From contig NZ_MPZN01000002.1 in the NCBI RefSeq assembly GCF_002936985.1, positions 1 to 64,000 on the forward strand: a stretch of DNA of 64,000 nt, written 5' to 3'. Below are positions 57,652 through 64,000 of this stretch, piece after piece. Every line of letters begins with the position of its first letter. Within the stretch, counting starts at the first letter, position 1. The DNA comes from Microterricola pindariensis. GTDB taxonomy: Bacteria; Actinomycetota; Actinomycetes; Actinomycetales; Microbacteriaceae. Under the pieces are notes generated by a model. The model worked only from the letters and a program-made list of their open reading frames with translations, ran no database searches and had not been told where the DNA came from. Position numbers and translations under genes: made by a program.

Positions 57652-58752
57652 ATGCGCATTCAAAACAATTGGACCAAGCGGGCGCTGGGCATCATGGCGA
57701 TCTCCGCTCTGACTGTCGGCCTGGCCGCATGCTCGTCGGCCAGCGACGAGCAAAATGTCCCCGGCGGCGGCGCCGAGTCGACCGGTGAGGTTGCACTGGT
57801 CCAGGGCATCCGCAGCCTGTCGAACTCCTACCACGCCAACTGGGCGGAGGGCGGTGACCTCTTCGGCGCCTCCATCGGCCAGGACGTCGTGGTGCTCTCG
57901 GACGAGGGCGACTCGCAGAAGCAGCTCTCGCTCGTGAAGGGCCTCGCCGCGAAGGGACAGGTGTTCGCGCTGAACATCGACCCCAACACCTCGAGTGACA
58001 CCGAGGCCATCGTGCGCGCGGTCACCGAGGCCGGCGGTTACGTCGTGACCCAGTGGAACAAGCCGGCCGACCTCAACCCATGGGACGTGAGCGACAACTG
58101 GGTTGCCCACATCAGCTTCGACGGCACCGGTAGCGGCACCGAGGTCTCCCAGGCGCTGTTCGACGACATGGGCGGAGAGGGTGGAATCATCGCCATCCAG
58201 GGAATCCTCGACAACGTCCCGGCCAAGCAGCGCTTCGCGGGCCTGCAGGCCGCGCTGGAGGCAAACCCCGGCATTGAACTCCTCGACGACCAGACTGCGA
58301 ACTGGAGCCGCACCGAGGCGCTCGCAGTGACGCAGACCCTGCTCGCCAAGCACGGCGACAAGGTCAAGGGTGTCTGGGCCGCCAATGACGAGATGGCGCT
58401 CGGCGCGCTGGAGGCGCTGAAGGCAGCCGGCCTCGCCGGCAAGATCCCGGTGATCGGCTTCGACGCTGTTCCGCAGGCGCTGGAGGAGATCCAGTCCGGT
58501 GAGAACCGCTACGTCGCAACCGTGTCGACCGACCCGTGGTGGCAGGGTGCAGCGGGCCTGTCCCTCGCCTACCAGGCGGCATCCGGGGCCATCGATGTGT
58601 CGAAGCTGACTCACGAGCAGCGCGCGTTCTACGCGCAGCAGACGGTCGTGACGACAGAGAACGTCACGGACTTCCTGGCCGCCCCGTCGGCCGAGGCGAT
58701 CCAGGTCGACATTGACGACCCGTTCGCTCGCATCGTCTCCGCCATCAACTAA
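57652..58752 (+). CDS. Sugar ABC transporter substrate-binding lipoprotein (RbsB type)
   Basis: 366 residues. The lipobox LAAC gives acylated Cys27. The mature part is a periplasmic-binding-protein fold of the ribose/xylose type: LVQGIRSLSNSYHANWAEGGDLF, then LAAKGQVFALNIDPNTSSDT and VWAANDEMALGALEALKAAG with IPVIGFDAV. The ligand is probably a sugar or polyol, possibly a cyclic one such as inositol. The ATG at 57652 has AAGGAG about 12 bp upstream; a GTG at 57631 is an alternative start. Confidence 0.9.
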   Translation: MRIQNNWTKRALGIMAISALTVGLAACSSASDEQNVPGGGAESTGEVALVQGIRSLSNSYHANWAEGGDLFGASIGQDVVVLSDEGDSQKQLSLVKGLAAKGQVFALNIDPNTSSDTEAIVRAVTEAGGYVVTQWNKPADLNPWDVSDNWVAHISFDGTGSGTEVSQALFDDMGGEGGIIAIQGILDNVPAKQRFAGLQAALEANPGIELLDDQTANWSRTEALAVTQTLLAKHGDKVKGVWAANDEMALGALEALKAAGLAGKIPVIGFDAVPQALEEIQSGENRYVATVSTDPWWQGAAGLSLAYQAASGAIDVSKLTHEQRAFYAQQTVVTTENVTDFLAAPSAEAIQVDIDDPFARIVSAIN

Positions 58753-58769
58753 GACACAGAACCATGGGC

Positions 58770-58797
58770 GAGGGGGCCGCTCACGGGCGGCCCCCTC
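58770..58797 (+). terminator. Intra-operon hairpin after the binding-protein gene
   Basis: GAGGGGGCCGC (58770-58780) and GCGGCCCCCTC (58787-58797) are perfect 11-bp arms with a 6-nt loop, before the permease gene. It probably allows the binding protein to be made in excess. Confidence 0.7.
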
Positions 58798-58829
58798 TGC
58801 ACCAGCACTCGTCAATCAGAAGGAAAACG

Positions 58830-59834
58830 ATGTCTCGATCCGATCTCGTTAGCTCCGCGCCGGGCGTGGACCTACGCAAGATCCAGCGGTTGTTTGGAAC
58901 GGGCGGCCCGCTGGTCGCCCTGGTGGTGCTTGTGGCCTTCTTCAGCCTCGCCAGCAGCACATTCTTCACGTTGGGCAACGGCTCGAGTCTGCTCACGCAG
59001 CTCTCCATCCTTCTCGTGGTCGCCATCGGGCTGACCTTCGTGATCATCCTGGGTAGTCTCGACCTCTCGATCGAGGGCGTCATGGCGTCCTCCTCGCTGG
59101 TGTTCGTGCTGTTGGCCGCGAACGACCGCAACGATTCCGATCTCGGATTCCTGGCCGTCATCGCCGGCGTGCTCACCGGCTCCCTCTTCGGGCTCTTGAA
59201 CGGTGTGCTGCACGTGCACCTCAAGATCCCCTCGTTCATGGTCACGCTCGGCACAGGTGCCATCGGCATCGGCATCGCCACGGTCCTCTTCGGCGGCCGT
59301 GCGCCACGCCTCATGGACGACTCCCTGCGGGACCTCGGCTTCGGCAGCCTCGGCGGCATCCCGAAACTCGCCATCATCGCGGTTATCGTGCTGACCATTG
59401 CGCTGCTCGTTCAACGGTTCACTCGCGTCGGGCGCTACGGATACGCGATCGGTGGCGACGAGCAGGTGATGAAGCTCTCCGGTGTGAACATCAACCGTTA
59501 CAAGGTCCTGTCGTTCGTGCTGACGGGAACCGCATCCGGCATTGCAGGTGTCATGGCAGCGCTGCAGCTCGGTGTCGGTGACGTCACGATCGGCGGCGGC
59601 TACCTCTTCACCGCCATCACCGCCGTCGTGCTCGGCGGAACCGCCCTCGTCGGCGGCATCGGCGGCGTCGGCCGCACGCTGGTCGGGGCAGCAATCATCA
59701 CCGTTCTCGCGAACGGTCTCATCCTCATCGGAGTCAACCCCTACGTGCAGGTAGCAGTCCAAGGACTCGTCATCGTCCTCGCTGTTGCCGTCACCGGATG
59801 GTCGCTCCGCAAGCGAGTTAGGGCGATCAAGTAG
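58830..59834 (+). CDS. Sugar ABC transporter permease (RbsC type), first
   Basis: 334 residues, about ten hydrophobic segments. VVAIGLTFVIILGSLDLSIEG is the RbsC-type conserved loop (the GGIDLS motif, here GSLDLS). The later GYLFTAITAVVLGGTALVGGIGGVGRTLVGA is also family-typical. It pairs with the second permease at 61357-62343 rather than acting as a homodimer. The start has AAGGAAA upstream. Confidence 0.9.
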   Translation: MSRSDLVSSAPGVDLRKIQRLFGTGGPLVALVVLVAFFSLASSTFFTLGNGSSLLTQLSILLVVAIGLTFVIILGSLDLSIEGVMASSSLVFVLLAANDRNDSDLGFLAVIAGVLTGSLFGLLNGVLHVHLKIPSFMVTLGTGAIGIGIATVLFGGRAPRLMDDSLRDLGFGSLGGIPKLAIIAVIVLTIALLVQRFTRVGRYGYAIGGDEQVMKLSGVNINRYKVLSFVLTGTASGIAGVMAALQLGVGDVTIGGGYLFTAITAVVLGGTALVGGIGGVGRTLVGAAIITVLANGLILIGVNPYVQVAVQGLVIVLAVAVTGWSLRKRVRAIK

Positions 59835-61354
59835 TGAATGATGTCGTACTGGAGGTTCGCAACCTTCGCAAAGAATTCCGCGGCGTCGTCGCACTTGACG
59901 ACATCTCCTTCGAAGTCCGTCGTCACGAAGTGGTCGGGCTGATCGGCGAGAACGGTGCCGGCAAGTCGACGCTGCTCAAGATCCTCTCGGGCGTGTACCA
60001 GCCAGACGGCGGCGAAATCCTCCGAATGGGCCAGACCGTTTCGTTCAAGACTGCGGGAGACTCGGCCGCAGCAGGAATCGGCATGGTCCACCAGGAGCAG
60101 TCGCTCGTCACCTCGGTGTCCGTCGCAGAGAACATCTTCCTCGGAGAGGAGGGACGCGGGGTCCGCGGTGGAGTGTTCCGCTGGGGTGAGCTGCGGCGCA
60201 TGGCGCAGGCGCAGCTCGACAAGATCAAGTCGCCCATCTTGCCGAAGGCCAAGGTGGAGTCGCTGACATTCGCCGAGCGACAGATGGTCGAGTTGGCCAA
60301 GGCCCTCTCCGTGGAGGAACGGGCTGAGAACGAGCCGGTCATCGTGCTCGATGAGCCCACCAGCGTGCTGGAGGGCGACGAGCTCGAGGTGTTGTTCGAG
60401 CAGATCGAACGCCTGCGCAAATTCGCGTCGATCATCTTCGTGTCGCACCGCCTCGACGAGGTGCTACGCATCTCCGACCGTGTCTACGTTTTCAAAGACG
60501 GTCAGCAGGTCGCCGTGCGCAATCGCAACGAGGTGGACACTGACGAGCTGCACCGCCTGATGGTCGGTCGCGAGAGCACCTCGGAGTTCTACCACGAGGG
60601 TGCTCAGCTCTCCGTCGAGGGCAACCCTGTACTGCTGGAGGTCTCCGGCCTGTCCAAGCACAAGGCGTTCGAAGATGTCAGCTTCGCCCTTCGAGCCGGT
60701 GAGGTCGTTGGCATCGCGGGCGTCCTCGGATCCGGCCGGGAGGAGCTCAGCCGTGTTCTGTTCGGTGCGGAGCCGTTCTCCAGCGGCACGATCGAGCTCG
60801 ACGGCCGCGGGCTCCCCCTGCGCTCACCCGTCGAGGCCGTGAAGGTCGGCATCGGCTATATTCCGGCCGAGCGTCGAATCGAGGGCGTTGCCCAGGGCAT
60901 GTCCGTGCAGGAGAACATCTTCCTCGCCGACCCGTCGACGGTCAGTCGCGGCCCGTTCCTGGATGCGCGCAAGGCCGCCGCTGAGGCCGACCGCTGGGTG
61001 AAAGGCCTCAAGATCAAGACGCCGAACAGGCAGACGGATGTTGCGAACCTTTCCGGTGGCAACCAGCAGAAGGTTGTGCTGGCGAAGTGGTTGAGCTCAC
61101 CGCGACTGCGAGTGCTCATCCTGGACCACCCGACCCGTGGGCTCGACGTGGGGGCCAAAGAAGATGTGTACCGATTCATCCGGGAGCTGTGCGCGCGTGG
61201 GATCGGGGTGGTCCTGCTCGCGGACACCCTCGAGGAGACCATTGCGCTCAGCCACACCATCCTCGTGATGCGTGACGGTGTTGTACAGAATCGTTTCGAT
61301 GCGCACCCCGGCAACAAGCCGAAGCCCGTCGACCTCGTGGAAGGAATGGTCTGA
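59834..61354 (+). CDS. Sugar ABC transporter ATPase with two nucleotide-binding domains (RbsA type)
   Basis: 506 residues. The first domain has Walker A GENGAGKST, ERQMVELAKALS in place of a standard signature region, and VIVLDEPTSVLEGDE. The second domain keeps LSGGNQQKVVLAKWLSS and LILDHPTRGLDVG, where the Walker B catalytic Glu is replaced by His, as is common in RbsA. SHRLDEVLRISDRVYVFKDG is the RbsA-type H-loop of domain 1. It powers the importer. The GTG overlaps the first permease stop by one base. Confidence 0.9.
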   Translation: MNDVVLEVRNLRKEFRGVVALDDISFEVRRHEVVGLIGENGAGKSTLLKILSGVYQPDGGEILRMGQTVSFKTAGDSAAAGIGMVHQEQSLVTSVSVAENIFLGEEGRGVRGGVFRWGELRRMAQAQLDKIKSPILPKAKVESLTFAERQMVELAKALSVEERAENEPVIVLDEPTSVLEGDELEVLFEQIERLRKFASIIFVSHRLDEVLRISDRVYVFKDGQQVAVRNRNEVDTDELHRLMVGRESTSEFYHEGAQLSVEGNPVLLEVSGLSKHKAFEDVSFALRAGEVVGIAGVLGSGREELSRVLFGAEPFSSGTIELDGRGLPLRSPVEAVKVGIGYIPAERRIEGVAQGMSVQENIFLADPSTVSRGPFLDARKAAAEADRWVKGLKIKTPNRQTDVANLSGGNQQKVVLAKWLSSPRLRVLILDHPTRGLDVGAKEDVYRFIRELCARGIGVVLLADTLEETIALSHTILVMRDGVVQNRFDAHPGNKPKPVDLVEGMV

Positions 61355-61356
61355 TC

Positions 61357-62343
61357 ATGACCGCACAGACCGAGCCCATGGCCACACGCTGGTTGGGCGA
61401 TTCCTCTCTCAAGGACCGCCTGATTGCGGCTCTCCCGCTCATCGTGCTCATCGCACTGGTGGCCGTGGTGAGCGCGCAACAGCCCAACTTCCTGGGCATG
61501 TCAAACGTGCGTGGCCTTCTCGAGGGACTCGCACCCATCCTGTTGCTCGCAATCGGGCAGACCTTCGTGATCCTGACCGGAGGCATCGACCTCTCGTTCG
61601 CCGTCGTCTCCTCGCTCAGCACCGTGCTCCTCGCACTCTGGCTGCCCGAGATCGGCCCCGTCGCCGTCGTGCTCGTTCCGCTGATCACGCTCGGGACAGG
61701 TCTGCTGACCGGAATCGTCGTCGCGGTCGCGCAGGTCCCCTCGTTCATCGTGACGCTGGGCGCGATGGGGCTCTGGTCCGGTGTCGCCCTGACGCTGTCC
61801 TCCGCCTCGACGATTCGCATCTCCGAGGGTTACCAGGCCATCGGGTGGATCACTGACATGCGCATCGCCGGCCTCCCGGTGTCGGCATTGATCGCGATCG
61901 CGCTCGCGGTCATCGCCGCCGTGGCGTTCAAGACGCTGAGCCGTGGCCGCACCCTGCACGCGATGGGGCTCGCCGAGAAGGCGCTGCTTATGTCCGGCAA
62001 CTCCACCCGGATGATCCGGATCGCCGCATTCGGAATGTGCGGCCTGTTCTCAGGGCTGGCCGGGCTCGTGCTTGCCTCGAGTCAATACTCCGGTGGGCCG
62101 ACCCTGGGCGACACGCTGATGCTCCCCGCGATTGCGGCGGTCGTCATCGGCGGAAACGCCATCACCGGTGGTGTTGGCGGCCCGATGAAGACCCTGGTCG
62201 GTGCGCTGATCATCATCGTGCTCCGCGTCGGACTCAGCGCGATCGGCGTTCCAGCCGCATACGAGCAGATCGTCTACGGCGCGATCATTGTCGGCGCGGT
62301 CGTCCTCACGATCGACCGGTCACGCCTCGGCATCGTGAAATAG
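61357..62343 (+). CDS. Sugar ABC transporter permease (RbsC type), second
   Basis: 328 residues, about ten hydrophobic segments. LAIGQTFVILTGGIDLSFAVV carries the standard GGIDLS motif. IAAVVIGGNAITGGVGGPMKTLVGALIIIVLRVGLSAIG is the conserved C-terminal part. It starts 2 bp after the ATPase stop. Two different permease genes in one operon predict a heterodimeric channel. Confidence 0.9.
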   Translation: MTAQTEPMATRWLGDSSLKDRLIAALPLIVLIALVAVVSAQQPNFLGMSNVRGLLEGLAPILLLAIGQTFVILTGGIDLSFAVVSSLSTVLLALWLPEIGPVAVVLVPLITLGTGLLTGIVVAVAQVPSFIVTLGAMGLWSGVALTLSSASTIRISEGYQAIGWITDMRIAGLPVSALIAIALAVIAAVAFKTLSRGRTLHAMGLAEKALLMSGNSTRMIRIAAFGMCGLFSGLAGLVLASSQYSGGPTLGDTLMLPAIAAVVIGGNAITGGVGGPMKTLVGALIIIVLRVGLSAIGVPAAYEQIVYGAIIVGAVVLTIDRSRLGIVK

Positions 62344-62373
62344 CCGCCACACGAGAAACAGTAGGAGAAGCAG

Positions 62374-62889
62374 ATGAAGAACCCCAGACTGATCGACCAC
62401 ATCGGTGTCCTCGTCGAGAACCTCGAAGAGGCGATCGTGAAGTGGGAGGCTGCGACGGGCTACACCTTCAGCCCGATCGGACGCTACCGCACGGACCGCT
62501 ACCGTGACCACAGCAACATGGAGCCGCACGAGCACGATGCACGCATCGCGTTCTCGCACCAGGGCCCCCCGTTCATCGAGCTCATGGAGTTCCACGGAGC
62601 GGGGACCCACTCGGCCACGGAGGGCGAGGGGTTCCACCACTTCGGGTTCCTCGACTACCCGGACGCCCACGAGAAGATGGCCGAGATGGAGGCGATCGGA
62701 TTCCGTCGCGATGGCGAGTCGCTCGATGAGAATGGGCGCACCATCCTGTGGTTCACCGACAAGCGTGACCTGAACGGCATCCGCCTGGAGTACGTCAGCA
62801 CCACGCCCCAGCCCGTGGTGGCCGACGACGGCGGCGAGTTGGCCGCTCCACTCGTGCAGCTGCCCGCAGGCTGGACCGATCAGGACTGA
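62374..62889 (+). CDS. VOC-fold metalloprotein (glyoxalase/epimerase-like)
   Basis: 171 residues of the vicinal-oxygen-chelate fold. LIDHIGVLVENLEEAIVKWEAATGY starts the first module with a metal His; PPFIELMEF supplies a metal Glu and EGFHHFGFLD the second metal His. It resembles methylmalonyl-CoA epimerase-like and unassigned VOC proteins that isomerise or epimerise a substrate through an enediolate. It is the last gene of the transporter operon, 30 bp after the permease, so it probably processes the imported compound. It may epimerise or isomerise a keto-sugar together with the divergent dehydrogenase. Confidence 0.85.
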   Translation: MKNPRLIDHIGVLVENLEEAIVKWEAATGYTFSPIGRYRTDRYRDHSNMEPHEHDARIAFSHQGPPFIELMEFHGAGTHSATEGEGFHHFGFLDYPDAHEKMAEMEAIGFRRDGESLDENGRTILWFTDKRDLNGIRLEYVSTTPQPVVADDGGELAAPLVQLPAGWTDQD

Positions 62890-62898
62890 GCAGCTCGG

Positions 62899-62942
62899 CG
62901 CGGGCCGGTGACGCGGCCGCATGGCCACGTCACCGGCCGGCG
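62899..62942. terminator. Hairpin between convergent transporter operon and rpiR
   Basis: GCGCGGGCCGGTGACG pairs with CGTCACCGGCCGGCGC with one mismatch over about 16 bp and a 14-nt loop. Serves both strands. Confidence 0.75.
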
Positions 62943-62946
62943 CGGC

Positions 62947-63831
62947 TCAGTCGAAGGACGCGTCGTCGAGAACCGGGGACTCCGGGCTCAACCGCGCGAA
63001 GTGGGCCAGGCGCTCCTTCATGCGGGTGAAGTCGCGATAGTGCTCGTCGCCGCGACGCAGGGAGACCGCCGTTGAGAGCACGTCGATCACGACGAGCCCG
63101 GCAAGCCGGCTCACGGTCGGCGTGTGCATGTCCGTGTTCTCGAAGGTTTTGGCAATGATCTTGATATCGCAGAGGTCCATCAGCGGGGTGTTGTCTCCGC
63201 TGATGCCGATGACCGTGGCTCCACGCTCGCGGGCCGCCGCGGCAACCCGCATGGTGGAACGGGTGCGACCGGTGTGCGAGATCACCACGAAGGTGGCTCG
63301 CTCATTCGTCATTGCCGCCTCCATGAATTGCTGGTGCGTGTCGGTGGGTGCCGAGCAGGGGATCCCGAAGAGCGGGGCCTTCTGTGCGGCATCCTGCGCA
63401 ATGATGCCGGAGGCGGAGAGGCCAATGAAGACGAGGGACTCCGACTCCAGGATCCGCTGCACCGCGCGCTCGACCTCGTCGGCGTCGAGGAAGCGACGGG
63501 CCTTGTCGAGGCTGCTGATGCTCTGGTCGAAGATCTTCGAGGAGAGCTCCTCGATCGAGTCGTCGCGGAGGACGGGAAGCTCGATCGAGGCCACGCCCAA
63601 GATCAGGGCCTGCGCGAGGGCGAGCTTGAATGCCTGGAACCCGTCGAAGCCGAGGCCAGTGCAGAAGCGCATGACCGTGGGTTCTGACACCTCTGCCCGA
63701 GCCGCGACCGCAGACATCGGGGCCTGCATCACGAAGTGCGGGTCTCGCACCACCAGCTCGGCGACCTTGCGTTCTGAGCGGCGGAGACCCTCCAGGGAGT
63801 CCGCAAGTCGTTCGAAGAGTGAGGACTGCAC
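62947..63831 (-). CDS. RpiR-family regulator of the sugar/polyol locus
   Basis: 294 residues. The N-terminal HTH (about 1-77) reads LRRSERKVAELVVRDPHFVMQAPMSAVAARAEVSEPTVMRFC, which is characteristic of RpiR. The SIS domain (about 120-260) with SLVFIGLSASGIIAQDAAQK and FVVISHTGRTRSTM senses a phosphosugar. The GTG at 63831 lies 8 bp after GGAG; longer starts run into non-conserved sequence. It is convergent with the transporter operon. The same palindrome lies in its own promoter region, which fits autoregulation. Confidence 0.9.
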   Translation of the reverse strand: MQSSLFERLADSLEGLRRSERKVAELVVRDPHFVMQAPMSAVAARAEVSEPTVMRFCTGLGFDGFQAFKLALAQALILGVASIELPVLRDDSIEELSSKIFDQSISSLDKARRFLDADEVERAVQRILESESLVFIGLSASGIIAQDAAQKAPLFGIPCSAPTDTHQQFMEAAMTNERATFVVISHTGRTRSTMRVAAAARERGATVIGISGDNTPLMDLCDIKIIAKTFENTDMHTPTVSRLAGLVVIDVLSTAVSLRRGDEHYRDFTRMKERLAHFARLSPESPVLDDASFD

Positions 63832-63948
63832 GGGCGCGCTCCATTTCAAAAATTTGTTACAGCATATTGGCCGCGGAGGCAGCTCTGCCCTGGCGCGGTT
63901 CGAATTGCGAGAAGTGTGCAGTGTGCACAGCGAAGGTTCACGCAAAAC

Positions 63949-63963
63949 GGTAGTAAGACTACC
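63949..63963. promoter_or_regulatory. RpiR-type operator candidate, copy 3
   Basis: GGTAGTAAGACTACC is a perfect palindrome with the GTAGT-N3-ACTAC core. It is 118 bp upstream of the rpiR start codon. I see no gene in 63832-64000. Confidence 0.75.
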
Positions 63964-64000
63964 AAGTGCGACAAGGTTTTGCGCGAAATCCCGCGGGGTT

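Noticed and set aside
1-64000. tRNA, rRNA, riboswitch or insertion-sequence features
   Set aside because: No cloverleaf with conserved T-arm, rRNA word, transposase motif or known riboswitch core was recognised by eye; a covariance-model scan would be needed to exclude small RNAs.

Overview
The window is high-GC DNA with GTG/ATG starts, many 4-bp ATGA/GTGA gene overlaps, a clpS-DUF2017 pair and a clpB gene under an HspR (HAIR) box. These traits point to an actinobacterium; the frequent GGATGCC/GCATCC words and the intergenic hairpin repeats suggest family Microbacteriaceae (inference). No rRNA, tRNA, CRISPR array, transposase or integrase was seen.

Layout. 1-1000: gene-free array of five hairpin-type repeats. 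1064-3252: FadR-type regulator and lactate/2-hydroxyacid oxidase operon; the oxidase carries an Ala/Lys/Pro-rich histone-H1-like tail. 3470-5229: possible leader ORF and a membrane alpha/beta-hydrolase. 5275-9519: D-amino-acid module (Lrp regulator, D-amino-acid dehydrogenase, alanine racemase) and a sarcosine-oxidase-like flavoenzyme. 9687-10534: clpS and DUF2017. 10662-13394: MacB/FtsX-type ABC exporter with a TetR regulator. 13680-32436: a large sugar/uronate locus: GH3 glycosidase, two TIM-barrel isomerases, two Gfo/Idh/MocA oxidoreductases, a peptide-type ABC transporter with a permease-ATPase fusion, a LacI regulator, uronate isomerase, fructuronate reductase, an MFS sugar transporter and mannonate dehydratase. 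Four near-identical LacI-type operators tie it together. 32433-33986: gluconokinase and an SMP-30 lactonase. 34192-36339: ClpB without its N-terminal domain. 36591-43235: a variant Puu-like amine pathway (APC permease, PuuD-like amidase, SDR, glutamine-synthetase-like ligase, aldehyde dehydrogenase, GntR). 43397-44446: zinc alcohol dehydrogenase.

44483-53253 is the least understood part. A leftward operon encodes a Tat-signal protein, a GNAT acetyltransferase, a small DUF6916-like protein and three phage-tail-collar (microcystin-dependent-protein-like) proteins. It is divergent from a gene for a 1,892-residue secreted beta-helix/Ig-repeat surface protein. Two identical palindromes lie in the shared promoter region. 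53345-56117 holds a Cys-rich pentapeptide protein, a nitroreductase and a threonine aldolase.

56268-63831 is a second sugar-type locus: zinc dehydrogenase, ribose-type ABC transporter (binding protein, two permeases, double ATPase), a VOC-fold protein and an RpiR regulator. Palindromes of the form GTAGT-N3-RCTAC occur upstream of the dehydrogenase, the transporter and the RpiR gene, which defines a likely local regulon of unknown substrate.
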